From Bin5 sp965242905 (lineage in GTDB: Bacteria; Chloroflexota; Anaerolineae; Caldilineales; Caldilineaceae), in the NCBI GenBank assembly GCA_965242905.1, contig CBDETM010000002.1, forward strand, positions 4,464,001 through 4,528,000: 64,000 bases of DNA. The letters run 5' to 3'. Position 1 is the first letter of the stretch. The number at the start of each line of letters is the position of its first letter. A model generated the notes under the pieces. That model was not told the origin of the DNA. It was given only the letters and a program-made list of their open reading frames with translations, and did not search any database. Positions 17,204-26,305 of this stretch are shown here, piece after piece. The translations under genes were made by a program, and so were the position numbers.

Positions 17204-17529
17204 CTTTTTGCTCGCCGCTCACGGAGCTTCTGGCGGATCGGTGAGTTGGCCGATTCACGGTGTAGCCTTTCATATTCGCGCGCGCTTTCTTCTATCTCTG
17301 CGTCGAAAGACTTCTTGTCCTTAAGGTAATAGGAGATCGCCAGCCTTATCTGGGCCCTGGAGAGAAATGGATGCTGTCCTTGGATCCCAGCCACATCATA
17401 CCCCATCTCGGTATAGTCCATGGCGATCTGCCGGACCTTAAAGTCGGCGCCGGCGATTACTGGGACGCCTTGTTCATTTACGATGTTCTCAGCGCTTTCA
17501 TCTGAAGTTTTCGTCTTTGGCTTTGCCAA
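17200..17529 (-). CDS. DUF433 antitoxin-like protein
   Basis: A 109-residue protein whose middle (about 22-75) matches the DUF433 winged-helix family of VapB-like antitoxins: VIAGADFKVRQIAMDY, DVAGIQGQHPFLSRAQIRLAISYYLKDKKSFD. The C-terminal 30 residues are charged and probably disordered, as expected for the toxin-neutralising tail. It starts with TTG preceded by GGGGAG. It would bind its own promoter and the DUF5615 protein. The gene order antitoxin-toxin with overlapping ends is normal for such modules. Confidence 0.75.
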   Translation of the reverse strand: MAKPKTKTSDESAENIVNEQGVPVIAGADFKVRQIAMDYTEMGYDVAGIQGQHPFLSRAQIRLAISYYLKDKKSFDAEIEESAREYERLHRESANSPIRQKLRERRAKS

Positions 17530-17553
17530 AGTGACAACTCCCCGTCGAATTCA

Positions 17554-18600
17554 TCATCGGTCCGGAACCAGCAGCACCTTCGAAACATTGCCCGGACTGT
17601 GGATGAGACGCTTAAACCAGTCCCCACCCTCCGCCAGCGGAGCTTCAATAATCCACGGGTCAAGCCGGTAGTGGCCCGCGTGCAACGCCTCTAGGCCGTC
17701 TGCAAAGTCGGCCGCGCCGTATGCAAAACTGCCCCGCACCGTCAATTCCTGGCGAATTATCGCCGCCGCTGGCATCGGGCTCGTCTCTTCATGCAGGCCG
17801 GAAAGAATCAGGATTCCAGCATTCCGAGTAGCGTCTACACACTGGCTGCGTGTACCCCCCGTCCCCACCGCGTCAACCGAGACCGCTACCCCCTCGCCGC
17901 CGGTGGCCTCCTTGACCGTCTCAACCACGTCCGCCCCCTGGCCGGCCCCGCCAAGGCCGCCTCCAGCCGGCGTAACTGTGATGCCGCCGAGTGCGCCGCC
18001 CATCGCCAGACGCTCAGGGTCCAGGTCCGAGATGAAGATCTGGTCCGCGCCGGCCAGCTTCAGCGCCTGCAGGGCCAGCAGCCCAATCGGCCCTGCCCCG
18101 ATAATCAGCGCCGACTCTCCTTCCACATCGCCCGCCAGCCGGCCGATGCGAACACCAACGCCCACCGGCTCCGTCAGAGAACCGGTGCGCAGAGACATTC
18201 CTTCTGGCAACTTGTGCGTCACGAACGCAGGAGTACTGACATATTCGGCAAAAGCGCCCGGCCTGTGCGCCCCCACCAGTCGCCGTTCCGGGCAGAGCTG
18301 TGTCAAACCCATATGACATGTGCGGCACTGCCCGCAGTACGTAAGCGGGTTCACCGTCACCGCGTCGCCTACCTCAAGTCCGGTTACCTCCCGTCCGACC
18401 TCTACGATCTCGCCCGCAAACTCATGCCCCATCACCAGCGGCGGCGTGCGCAGGGCGTTGTGTCCCAGAAACCCGCTCAGCTCCGAGCCGCAGATACCCG
18501 CGTAGGCCACGCGAACGACCACTTCATCAGCAACTGGCATGGGATCGGGCTGCTCCTGCATCTCCATCACTTCCGGCGCAGTCCAGACGAGCGCTCGCAT
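17554..18600 (-). CDS. zinc-dependent medium-chain alcohol/polyol dehydrogenase
   Basis: A 348-residue MDR dehydrogenase. The catalytic zinc is held by Cys37 (GICGSE) with His59 and Glu60 (GHE), the structural zinc by Cys89, Cys92, Cys95 and Cys103, and the Rossmann motif is IIGAGPIGLLALQ. It resembles sorbitol, 2,3-butanediol, threonine and galactitol-phosphate dehydrogenases, using NAD(P)+. I start at MRALVWTAPE because GGAGG lies six bases upstream; an in-frame extension upstream is unlike the family. It is divergent from the dehydratase-like gene at 18959, and the two may share control through the palindrome in the gap. Confidence 0.88.
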   Translation of the reverse strand: MRALVWTAPEVMEMQEQPDPMPVADEVVVRVAYAGICGSELSGFLGHNALRTPPLVMGHEFAGEIVEVGREVTGLEVGDAVTVNPLTYCGQCRTCHMGLTQLCPERRLVGAHRPGAFAEYVSTPAFVTHKLPEGMSLRTGSLTEPVGVGVRIGRLAGDVEGESALIIGAGPIGLLALQALKLAGADQIFISDLDPERLAMGGALGGITVTPAGGGLGGAGQGADVVETVKEATGGEGVAVSVDAVGTGGTRSQCVDATRNAGILILSGLHEETSPMPAAAIIRQELTVRGSFAYGAADFADGLEALHAGHYRLDPWIIEAPLAEGGDWFKRLIHSPGNVSKVLLVPDR

Positions 18601-18958
18601 CAAAGTCCTCCATATGAGTTCTGAATTTGAATCTGGCCCCATCATACGGAAACACGGCCCGAACTGCAATAAAAGACGGCCAGCTGGCCGAAAACTGGAC
18701 CAATGCCAGCTACTCCGGTGAATCACTGCCTGCCGCGAGCGGGTCGGCTTGCGAAGTTCTTCTGTCGCGTGTAGGCTTTGCAGGGTACCGCGACGTTGCA
18801 TATTACCTGGACTGACGGCCCGCATCTGATAGTTGCGACGGGCGGCTTTGCCTTCGATTGACCATCTTCAGTCCGACCCAAATTCCTCTCGCCCCCGTTG
18901 ACATCTCTTTAATGGCGAGGGCAAACCCATTTCGCCTAAAGTCTCCGAGGAGTGTCCG
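18601..18958. other. divergent intergenic region
   Basis: A gap of 358 bases between divergent dehydrogenase and dehydratase-like genes. It holds a perfect 14-base palindrome (separate entry) and no convincing gene. Confidence 0.5.
18677..18690. promoter_or_regulatory. 14-bp perfect palindrome, candidate operator
   Basis: CGGCCAGCTGGCCG reads the same on both strands and lies 77 bases upstream of the minus-strand dehydrogenase start, in a divergent promoter region. Such a dyad suits a dimeric repressor, for example of the LacI or GntR type. No regulator gene is adjacent. Confidence 0.35.
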
Positions 18959-20098
18959 ATGAAAATTACCGACATTACCGCCTATCCAGTTTGGGCCGGC
19001 CATCGCAACTTTCTCTTCGTAGTCGTCGACACCGATGAAGGCATCTTCGGCGTGGGCGAGTCCGGTCTGACCAGCCGCGAACAGGCGGTGATTGGCGCTG
19101 TCAAGCACTTCAAAGAGATACTTGTCGGCCAGGACCCCTTTCGCATAGAGCACATCTGGCAATGGCTGTTCCGCGGCGGCTTCTTCCCCGCCCAGCGCGT
19201 CCTGAGCTCGGCCATCTCCGCCATCGACATCGCCCTGTGGGACATCAAAGGCAAGGCGCTCGGCGTACCCGTCTATGAGCTGCTCGGCGGCCGCGTCCGC
19301 GACAAGGTCGTCTGCTATCCTCACAATCACGTCCATGCCCTCGAAGTGGAACCCCTCGTCGAGAGCTGCCTCGAGACCAAGGAACAAGGCTGGAAGTTCC
19401 TACGCTGGGGTCTCCCCCAGGACGGCGACATCCTCGAACCCCGCCAGGCCGTGCGCGCCGCCCTGCGCCAGTTCGAGGCCGTACGAACCGCAGTCGGCGA
19501 CGAGATCGACATCTGTTTCGACGTTCACACGCGCCTGGACCTTCCTGACGTAATCTGGCTCTGCCGTGAAGTCGAGCAGTACGCGCCATTCTTCATCGAA
19601 GATCCCCTGCGCAGTGAAAACCCGGACTCGTTCAAGACGTTGCGGCCTCGCGTCCACGTGCCCATCGCAGCCGGCGAACAGTTCTCCTCGAAATGGGAGT
19701 TCCGCCAGCTGATCGAGGAGGAATGGATCGATTACGCACGCGTCGACATGTGCATCGCCGGCGGCTTCACCGAAGCCCGAAAAATCGCTGGGTGGTGCGA
19801 GACCCACTACATCAAGCTGGTTGTACACAATCCGCTCGGCCCCGTTTCATCCGCAGCCTGCCTGCAGATGAACCTGGCCACCTCCAACTTCGGCGTACAG
19901 GAGCAACCCCGCAAACCCGCCGAAATACTGCCCGACATCGTGCCCGTGCAACACCACTGGGAGGACGGATATCTCACGCCGACCGATCTGCCCGGTCTCG
20001 GCATTGAATTCGACAGGGAAGCGGCCGCACGCCAACCCTCCAGATGGCGCGAGACACCGCAGGTACGCCGCCTCGACGGCTCCTTTACCAACTGGTAG
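18959..20098 (+). CDS. enolase-superfamily dehydratase, galactonate dehydratase-like
   Basis: A 379-residue mandelate racemase/muconate lactonizing enzyme-group protein. Predicted Mg2+ ligands are Asp188 (CFDVHTR), Glu214 (FIEDP) and Glu240 (AGEQF), with His190 and His290 (VVHNPLGP) as acid/base pair, the layout of D-galactonate dehydratase and relatives. The loop with QDGDILEPRQAVRAALRQ and the final WRRW-like tail are typical of the sugar-acid dehydratase branch. GAGGAG precedes the ATG. It is followed by a zinc dehydrogenase with a 91-base gap, a combination that suits oxidation of a sugar followed by dehydration of its aldonate. Confidence 0.88.
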   Translation: MKITDITAYPVWAGHRNFLFVVVDTDEGIFGVGESGLTSREQAVIGAVKHFKEILVGQDPFRIEHIWQWLFRGGFFPAQRVLSSAISAIDIALWDIKGKALGVPVYELLGGRVRDKVVCYPHNHVHALEVEPLVESCLETKEQGWKFLRWGLPQDGDILEPRQAVRAALRQFEAVRTAVGDEIDICFDVHTRLDLPDVIWLCREVEQYAPFFIEDPLRSENPDSFKTLRPRVHVPIAAGEQFSSKWEFRQLIEEEWIDYARVDMCIAGGFTEARKIAGWCETHYIKLVVHNPLGPVSSAACLQMNLATSNFGVQEQPRKPAEILPDIVPVQHHWEDGYLTPTDLPGLGIEFDREAAARQPSRWRETPQVRRLDGSFTNW

Positions 20099-20189
20099 TT
20101 TGCGATTGGCCGCTTGTCTCGCCGATAGTGGGGGGCCTGTCCAACACCTTGCAGCCGGCAATGCAAGCAATGAGGAAGGGAAAGAAATC

Positions 20190-21215
20190 ATGAAGACAGC
20201 TGCTGTATTCGGACCCAAAGACGGAGGCGTCGTCGACGTTCCCAACCCCACCGCCGGCGAAAACTGGGTCGTTGTCAAGATCCATACCGCCCCCATGTGT
20301 ACTGAGTTTAAGGTTTACGACTCCGGCAGAGAGGCCCCCTATCTCGGTCACGAGGCCGCCGGCGAAGTCGTCGAAGTGGCTCAGCCCTGCCGCGTCAATG
20401 TCGGTGATCGCGTCGTCGTGATGCCCCAAACACCATGCGGGCAGTGCGAACTCTGTCTTGACGGCGAGTACATCCACTGCCTGGACGCCGAAGAGCCCCC
20501 GCCCCAACCTGACGGCGCCGAAGGCAGAGCAACCATGTCGCAGTTCATGCTCAAACAGGACTGGATGCTCGTCCCGATTCCCGATGGCATCTCCTACGAT
20601 CATGCCTCCATGGCCTGTTGTGGCTTGGGTCCCACCTTCGGTGCGGTCCAAAGAGCAAGAATTGGCCCCGACGACACATTGATGATCACGGGCCTGGGCC
20701 CCGTGGGCCTCGGCGGCGTCATCAACGGCACGCATCGAGGTGCTACATTGATTGGGGTCGATGTAAACAAATACCGGGCAGCCAAAGCCATGGAGTTAGG
20801 CGCAGCCACCGTCATCGACCCAACCGACTCTGACGCCCTTGACCAGGTTCTGGCGCTCACACGCGACGGCCGCGGCGTCGATCACAGCATAGACTGTTCC
20901 GGCGTCGTCGCCGCCCACCGTTTCTGCATCGACGCCACCCGCCGCAAAGGCACCGTCAGCTTCGTCGGCGAAAGCGGTACGGACGAGACTCCCATCCGTG
21001 TCAGCACAGACATGCTGCGCAAAGGCCTCAGCCTCCACGGCTCCTGGCACTACAACATGGCCGATACACCGCAAATCCTGCGCGTCATCGCCGCCAATCC
21101 CGACAAACTCGACAAACTCATCACCCACACCTTTCCCCTCGATCGTATAGAAGATGCCTGGGAGCTGCAGGCCAGCGGCCAATGCGCCAAGGTGGTGCTT
21201 AAGCCATGGCAGTAG
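20190..21215 (+). CDS. zinc-dependent alcohol dehydrogenase
   Basis: A 341-residue MDR family dehydrogenase. Cys37 (MCTEFK) with His54 and Glu55 (LGHEAAG) would bind the catalytic zinc; the structural zinc has Cys83, Cys86, Cys89 and Cys97. The cofactor motif is TGLGPVGLGGVING. I start at MKTAAVFGP with AGGAAGGGAAAG just upstream; earlier in-frame codons run through the end of the dehydratase gene. The protein is probably co-transcribed with the galactonate dehydratase-like gene and would oxidise a sugar or polyol in the same path. The exact substrate is open. Confidence 0.88.
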   Translation: MKTAAVFGPKDGGVVDVPNPTAGENWVVVKIHTAPMCTEFKVYDSGREAPYLGHEAAGEVVEVAQPCRVNVGDRVVVMPQTPCGQCELCLDGEYIHCLDAEEPPPQPDGAEGRATMSQFMLKQDWMLVPIPDGISYDHASMACCGLGPTFGAVQRARIGPDDTLMITGLGPVGLGGVINGTHRGATLIGVDVNKYRAAKAMELGAATVIDPTDSDALDQVLALTRDGRGVDHSIDCSGVVAAHRFCIDATRRKGTVSFVGESGTDETPIRVSTDMLRKGLSLHGSWHYNMADTPQILRVIAANPDKLDKLITHTFPLDRIEDAWELQASGQCAKVVLKPWQ

Positions 21216-21357
21216 ACAGGGGCACGTAGGGCTGCATGAACGCGTTTCAACTTCGACAAGGCCTCAACGCCAGCAATTGATCTGGACTATCTCATAAACA
21301 CGTGAGCCTAAGCGGGCGCCATGCGTTCGCACCACTCGAAAGGAAGCATAATCCCCC

Positions 21358-23523
21358 ATGCTAGACCTGCTAAAGCAATACTTCGGCTACGACGAATTCC
21401 TCCCACTGCAGGAAGAGATCATCACCAGCGTTCTCAACGGAGAAGACGCACTGGTCCTCATGCCGACCGGCGGTGGCAAGTCACTCTGCTACCAGTTGCC
21501 CGCCCTACGCCTCGACGGCCTGACCCTGGTAGTCTCCCCTCTGATAGCATTGATGAAGGACCAGGTGGACGCACTCCAGGCAAACGGAATTTCAGCTGGC
21601 GCCATCAACAGTACGATGCCTTACTTTGAAGTGCGCCGCGTACATGAACGGGTACGCCAAGGCACTCTCAAAATTCTGTACGTTGCACCGGAGAGACTCT
21701 CATTACCGGAATTTCAAGACTTTCTCGCCAGCCTCCGGGTGAGTCTTGTTGCTGTTGACGAGGCCCACTGCATCTCTGTGTGGGGACACGACTTTCGCCC
21801 CGACTACCGTCGACTTGGCGAACTACGCAGGAAGATGCCAGGCGTGCCCTTCCTCGCACTGACGGCAACCGCCACCGAACGAGTACGCCGCGACATCGTC
21901 GACCAGCTTCAGTTGAGCCGGCCTCGTCAATTCATCGCCAGTTTCAATCGACCGAATCTCAGCTACGGCATCGTGCCCAAAAGGAGCGACAGTTTCGACC
22001 TGCTCGTGGCACTACTTGAGAGGCACAAGGACTCGTCAGCGATTATCTACTGTACTTCCCGAAAAGACACTGAGGAACTGGCCGCTCACCTCCGTGATAC
22101 TGGACTCGACGCGCAGCCATATCACGCCGGTCTTGAGAACGAAGTGAGGCGTCAGACTCAAGAGTCCTTCGTGCACGACCGTGTTTCAATCGTCGTGGCG
22201 ACTATCGCTTTTGGCTTGGGCATCGACAAGCCCAATATTCGCTTGCTGGTTCACTACGACATTCCCAAGTCACTTGAGGGCTATTATCAGGAAACGGGCC
22301 GGGCGGGACGCGACGGCCTACCTGGCGATTGCATCCTATTCTACTCCTTCGGCGACGTTAGTAAGCTCGAGTTTCTTATCGACAAGTCCGAGGATGAATC
22401 GGAGCGCCAAAACGCACGCCATAAGCTGGGTCAAGTCGTCGAATACTGCCAATTGCAGTCTTGCAGGCGAAAGTACATCCTCGGCTACTTCGGCGAGGAG
22501 TGGGACCGAGAAAACTGCGGCGGCTGCGACTTTTGCCTGGTGCCGAAAGAGGAGTTCGACGCCACAATCATCGCCCAGAAGATCCTTTCGGCAGTGATCC
22601 GCACTGAGCAGCGTTTCGGTATCAACCATGTAAGCGCCGTGCTGCGCGGTGCGAACACCAAGGCCATCAGGCAACGTGGCCACCACAAACTGAGTGTCTA
22701 TGGCATTGCCGAAGAGTTTTCAGACGGAGAACTCAAGGAGATAGCCGGCCTTCTTGTGGCCGAAGGTCTGCTCTTCAAGAGCAGCGGGGAGTACCCGACG
22801 CTAAGAGTCACCAAAGCCGGAAGACTGTTTCTTAAGAACCGTGAGGAGTTAGCGCTTGCCCGGCCCAAACGCGAGGATGAAAAAGAATCGACTGCGAGTC
22901 GCGCGGCCTTGGACTATGACCGTGCATTATTCAGTGTGCTCCGGGGCCTACGCAGCAGATTGGCCACCGAAAGTGATGTACCACCCTATGTGATCTTTGG
23001 CGATGTCACCTTGCAGCAGATGGCCTATTACATTCCTCAGAGCCGGGACAGCCTGAGCCGGATTTCTGGAGTGGGCACAAGGAAGCTTGAACAGCTTGGT
23101 GATACCTTCTTGGCCGCGATCGTCGATTATGCCAGCTCACACGACCTCAAGGAGCGATTTATTCCGGCCCGAAAGCGAAGCAAGTCGGATCGAGGTAAAC
23201 GTCTCGGCTCCACTTACGATCAGACCAGACAGCTACTGCAGCAAGGCATGTCCATCAAGGAGATTGCGCGAGAACGCGGCCTCGCGGAGAGTACGATCGC
23301 CGGCCATCTGAATCGAATGGTCCGTGCAGGCGAAAAGCTGGACCTCGGCCCCCTGTTACCTCCCCAGGAACGATTCGACAAAATCAGAGCGGCATTGGTA
23401 GAGACGGGAGGGGAATACCTCTCGCCCGCAAAGGAAGTCCTGGGCGACGAATACTCTTATGATGAAATCAGAATTGTGTGGCTCTATCTTGGCCAAACCA
23501 AAGGTCTGGTACAAGCTTCCTGA
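21358..23523 (+). CDS. recQ: ATP-dependent DNA helicase RecQ
   Basis: A 721-residue 3'-5' superfamily 2 DNA helicase for recombination and fork repair. Walker A TGGGKS is at 37-42, DEAH at 134-137, and QETGRAGRDG (311-320) is motif VI. The RQC zinc site uses Cys369, Cys387, Cys390 and Cys393, followed by a winged helix. An HRDC domain lies near 515-590 (LFSVLRGLRSRLA ... ISGVGTRKLEQLGD). A C-terminal helix-turn-helix RQL segment (GMSIKEIARERGLAESTIAGHL) near 630-650 matches the long bacterial RecQ form. GAAAGGAAG precedes the ATG. Neighbours are metabolic, so it appears to be a lone housekeeping gene. Third-position base use looks slightly less C-rich than in its neighbours. Confidence 0.95.
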   Translation: MLDLLKQYFGYDEFLPLQEEIITSVLNGEDALVLMPTGGGKSLCYQLPALRLDGLTLVVSPLIALMKDQVDALQANGISAGAINSTMPYFEVRRVHERVRQGTLKILYVAPERLSLPEFQDFLASLRVSLVAVDEAHCISVWGHDFRPDYRRLGELRRKMPGVPFLALTATATERVRRDIVDQLQLSRPRQFIASFNRPNLSYGIVPKRSDSFDLLVALLERHKDSSAIIYCTSRKDTEELAAHLRDTGLDAQPYHAGLENEVRRQTQESFVHDRVSIVVATIAFGLGIDKPNIRLLVHYDIPKSLEGYYQETGRAGRDGLPGDCILFYSFGDVSKLEFLIDKSEDESERQNARHKLGQVVEYCQLQSCRRKYILGYFGEEWDRENCGGCDFCLVPKEEFDATIIAQKILSAVIRTEQRFGINHVSAVLRGANTKAIRQRGHHKLSVYGIAEEFSDGELKEIAGLLVAEGLLFKSSGEYPTLRVTKAGRLFLKNREELALARPKREDEKESTASRAALDYDRALFSVLRGLRSRLATESDVPPYVIFGDVTLQQMAYYIPQSRDSLSRISGVGTRKLEQLGDTFLAAIVDYASSHDLKERFIPARKRSKSDRGKRLGSTYDQTRQLLQQGMSIKEIARERGLAESTIAGHLNRMVRAGEKLDLGPLLPPQERFDKIRAALVETGGEYLSPAKEVLGDEYSYDEIRIVWLYLGQTKGLVQAS

Positions 23524-23568
23524 AGGAATGAAGATTATTCTCTTTCGTACAAGGAAAACCAATCAACC

Positions 23569-24603
23569 ATGACCTACAAATGCGCCATCATCGGCGTAAG
23601 CGGCGGACGCGCCAACGGCCACGCCGACGCCTACGCCCACATCCCCCGCGGAACACTCGCCTGCATCGCCACCCGCAACCGCGCTAACCTTGACGCCTTC
23701 GGCCAGCGCTGGAAAGTCGACGTACGCTACACCGACTACCGCGAAATGTTCCAACGCGAAAAACCCGACCTCGTCCACGTCAACACCCCGCCCGACGTCC
23801 GTCTCGAAGTATTGCAAGCCGCCGAAGCCGCCGGCGTCGGTGCCCTCATCATCGAAAAGCCCCTCGCCATTCAGGCCGAAGACTACCTGGCGATCCGTAA
23901 GTTCGCCGATTCCGCCAAAGTCAAAGTCGCCATCAACCACCAGCTCCATTTCCACCCCCGCCGAAGCCATTTGCAAGCCTTGGTCTCTGACGGCGCCGTC
24001 GGCGACGTCCGCCTCATCGACGCCAGCGCCCGCATGAACATGGCCTATCAGGGCACGCACGCACTGCAGTCGGTAGCCGCTTTTCATCCCCAGGGAGAAC
24101 CGGCCAGCATCTTTGCCCAGATCTCCGGCGGAAACGGCCTGCAGGAGGGCCGCAAACAACACTACGCACCCGACGCAACCTTGGCGACGATTCGCTACCG
24201 CGACGGCGCGAGCACACTCCTGCGCTGCGGCCTCAACGGCCCCTATGTTTTGGCCGGGGATCAGCGCGTCAACGTCCACAAGCAAGTCACCGTCTACGGC
24301 ACCGACGGCTACGTCCACTGGAGCATGTGGGGCTGGGAGACCGCCATCCGCGGCAAGCACGAACGCGGCAGCCACAACTACCCTGACGAAGACATCCTCG
24401 GCCAGGCCGCCATGACCGAAGCCGCCTTCGACTGGCTCGAAGACGACAGCCGGAGTCATCCCCTCAACCTCGACGCAGCCCTGCTTGACTTTCACATCCT
24501 GCTCAAGGCCTACATGAGCGGGCTCAACCGGCGCGAAGAAACCCTGGCCAGTGATCTCCAGCCAGGGCTAATCCAAGCTCTGAGACTTACTCTGAACGTT
24601 TAG
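23569..24603 (+). CDS. Gfo/Idh/MocA family oxidoreductase
   Basis: A 344-residue NAD(P)-dependent oxidoreductase. The N-terminal Rossmann domain starts with CAIIGVSGGRANGHADAY, and the catalytic-lysine motif is IIEKPLA (about 102-108). NHQLHFHPRRSHLQ near 125-138 takes the place of the usual substrate-binding segment. The C-terminal alpha/beta domain ends near 340. Relatives oxidise cyclitols or sugars, or hydrolyse glycosides by an oxidative mechanism. It lies 45 bases after recQ with its own ribosome site (AAGGAAA). A convergent 2-hydroxyacid dehydrogenase follows. Confidence 0.87.
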   Translation: MTYKCAIIGVSGGRANGHADAYAHIPRGTLACIATRNRANLDAFGQRWKVDVRYTDYREMFQREKPDLVHVNTPPDVRLEVLQAAEAAGVGALIIEKPLAIQAEDYLAIRKFADSAKVKVAINHQLHFHPRRSHLQALVSDGAVGDVRLIDASARMNMAYQGTHALQSVAAFHPQGEPASIFAQISGGNGLQEGRKQHYAPDATLATIRYRDGASTLLRCGLNGPYVLAGDQRVNVHKQVTVYGTDGYVHWSMWGWETAIRGKHERGSHNYPDEDILGQAAMTEAAFDWLEDDSRSHPLNLDAALLDFHILLKAYMSGLNRREETLASDLQPGLIQALRLTLNV

Positions 24604-24607
24604 CCGC

Positions 24608-24631
24608 GGACCGGCGCACTGATGTCGGTCC
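24608..24631. terminator. candidate bidirectional terminator hairpin
   Basis: GGACCG and CGGTCC form a six-pair stem across a 12-base loop in the 39-base gap between two convergent genes. There is no T-run, but the position is right for transcription to end on both strands. Confidence 0.35.
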
Positions 24632-24642
24632 CTTTCACGGAG

Positions 24643-25680
24643 CTAACTCGATCTGTGTCCCCTGACTCGCGTGCTTGCATACCTCAGTGCCAGTTCCGGC
24701 TCCGCCCTCTGCATTTGTTGCGGCGGCAAGCCTTTGCCGATGGCCTCCAGATCATCCAGCACCATCTCCCCGATCTCCCAATGTGCCTCCTTTACGCTGC
24801 CCGCGCGGTGCGCTGAAAGCACAACATTCGGCGCGTTGCGAATCGGATGCGCAGGGTCTAGTGGCTCCTGCGGGAAGACGTCAATCGCCGCGCGAAAACG
24901 GCCCGCATGCAGCAGGTCGGTCAACGCATCAAAATCGACAAGATGAGCGCGGCTCACAAGTATTAGCGCCGCGTCCGGCCGGATACGTTCCAACAGAGCA
25001 CGATCCAGCAGGGCGCGATTCTCGTCTGACGGGACCGCCAGCACGAAGATGAACTGCGATGTCTCCATCAACTCTTCCAAGGGCTGAGGCGATACGCCCT
25101 GGCGCCGCAGATAACGTTCTCCCAGCCAGGCGTCATATGCCGTAATGCCGCAGCCAAACGGTTTGAGCAGAGGATGCAGGCATCGAGCCAGTCCCCCATA
25201 CCCGATCAACCCTACCTGCTTGCCGTAGAGATTGAAGTTGCCGACATTCCCCGCCTTCGAATAGGTCTCTGTGCCATCCTGCATCGCTTGGTGGCCATCC
25301 ACAATCCCCCTCGCGCAAGCGATCGCCATCCCCAGCGCCATCTCCGCCACCTGGCGGCCAAAGGCCGGCGCCGCCGACAGCACCCGGATCCCGTTGGCGA
25401 AGCAATAACCGTAGTCCAGGTCCAAAGGAAACGCGCCGGAAACGGTCAAAATGGCCTTTAAATTGACCGCCTCGTACAATACATCTCCGTACCGCCAGCT
25501 GGAACAGACGACCGCCTCCGCCTCCTTTACCGCTTCAACAGCATCCTCCAAGGGCATTGACTCCGACCTGCCCCAGACGACGTCAACGATTTCGGGCAGG
25601 CGCCGAAGATCCGATTCCGAGAATATCTCGTCCATCCTCCGGAAGAAGGGATCGAGAAGAACGGTCGGTTTACTGGACAT
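24643..25680 (-). CDS. D-isomer-specific 2-hydroxyacid dehydrogenase family protein
   Basis: A 345-residue NAD-dependent dehydrogenase related to phosphoglycerate and hydroxypyruvate/glyoxylate reductases. The nucleotide motif is VGLIGYGGLARCLHPLL (about 155-171). The catalytic triad appears as Arg in VSRAHLVD (about 247-254), Glu in FPQEPLDP (about 272-279) and His in SAHRAGS (about 292-298). AGAGGAG stands seven bases before the ATG. The upstream divergent region contains nested palindromes that may control it. It would reduce a 2-keto acid or oxidise a 2-hydroxy acid from the surrounding sugar-acid pathways; the substrate is unassigned. Confidence 0.87.
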   Translation of the reverse strand: MSSKPTVLLDPFFRRMDEIFSESDLRRLPEIVDVVWGRSESMPLEDAVEAVKEAEAVVCSSWRYGDVLYEAVNLKAILTVSGAFPLDLDYGYCFANGIRVLSAAPAFGRQVAEMALGMAIACARGIVDGHQAMQDGTETYSKAGNVGNFNLYGKQVGLIGYGGLARCLHPLLKPFGCGITAYDAWLGERYLRRQGVSPQPLEELMETSQFIFVLAVPSDENRALLDRALLERIRPDAALILVSRAHLVDFDALTDLLHAGRFRAAIDVFPQEPLDPAHPIRNAPNVVLSAHRAGSVKEAHWEIGEMVLDDLEAIGKGLPPQQMQRAEPELALRYASTRVRGHRSS

Positions 25681-25782
25681 TGGCTGCTCCTCTATTGGAG
25701 TGAGGCTCTGAGCTTCTTCCCAAGCTCCATCTCATGGGCCCCAATCGAACCTGGTTTCATGGCTTTTTGGGCTTGAGCAGGT

Positions 25783-25834
25783 AGTCAGCCTGAATGATAA
25801 CACAGACCGGTCTGCGCTTGCTCTGACTGTTATC
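25783..25834. promoter_or_regulatory. nested inverted repeats, candidate operator
   Basis: A perfect 12-base palindrome CAGACCGGTCTG (25803-25814) is flanked by GATAACA (25796-25802) and TGTTATC (25828-25834), and by AGTCAG (25783-25788) and CTGACT (25823-25828). The two outer pairs cross each other, so both cannot form in one simple hairpin. The place, about 100-150 bases upstream of the hydroxyacid dehydrogenase start, suggests a regulator-binding site. Confidence 0.4.
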
Positions 25835-26231
25835 GGTAGCAACACCGACTGGATGCGGGCAACCGGGCCAAAGGGAAGGGAGCAAGAATAACCAAAGGAG
25901 AGTAGTGGCTTCAGCGTCCGAACGTGCAAGTTTCGCATTTGACAGAAGGCGTTTTATCGCTAAAATCGTACCCAATATCCAAAACTGACCTCCCGACTCA
26001 GGCAATGTCACGCCAGGACGGCAGCGCGCAAACTGAGCAGATGCCCGGTTTCGAACACCTGGCTAAGCCTGAAAAGTCGACTCTTCCCAACCTGCGCCCT
26101 GAGCACGAACCGGTAGCAAACAGCTTACGGCTGTCCATCTTGGCTGGCCGTCAACTTTCAGCGTAAGCCGATTCTTCACATTGAACCACGCGTAAAAAAA
26201 ACCGTTCGTCGATGAAAAAGGGTCGTGCACT

Positions 26232-26237
26232 TATAAT
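26232..26237 (+). promoter_or_regulatory. possible -10 box of the NicX-like block
   Basis: TATAAT lies 74 bases before the first gene of the plus-strand block. No good TTGACA is at 16-18 bases upstream, so an activator may be needed, or the call may be wrong. Confidence 0.35.
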
Positions 26238-26305
26238 CGCGACCACAGTATTCATACCATCCGAATCGTACCAGGGCGCCCAACCGCGCCCCGAAAGGAA
26301 CTGAG

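Larger units (their letters stand above)
25681..26305. other. long divergent intergenic region
   Basis: About 625 bases separate the hydroxyacid dehydrogenase from the start of the large plus-strand block. It contains a nest of inverted repeats (25783-25834), an A8 run at 26194-26201 and TATAAT near 26232. An 80-codon open frame at 25924-26166 has no recognisable features and I do not call it. Confidence 0.5.

Noticed and set aside
23563..24495. A 310-codon open frame antisense to the Gfo/Idh/MocA gene
   Set aside because: The sequence is low-complexity in Gly, Val, Ala and Asp and lacks any domain; the plus-strand gene explains the codon pattern.
26040..26070. GGTTTCGAACACC resembling a tRNA T-arm
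   Set aside because: No matching acceptor, anticodon or D-arm can be folded around it.
25924..26166. Possible 80-residue protein in the divergent gap
   Set aside because: No ribosome site, no motif, and composition unlike neighbouring genes.
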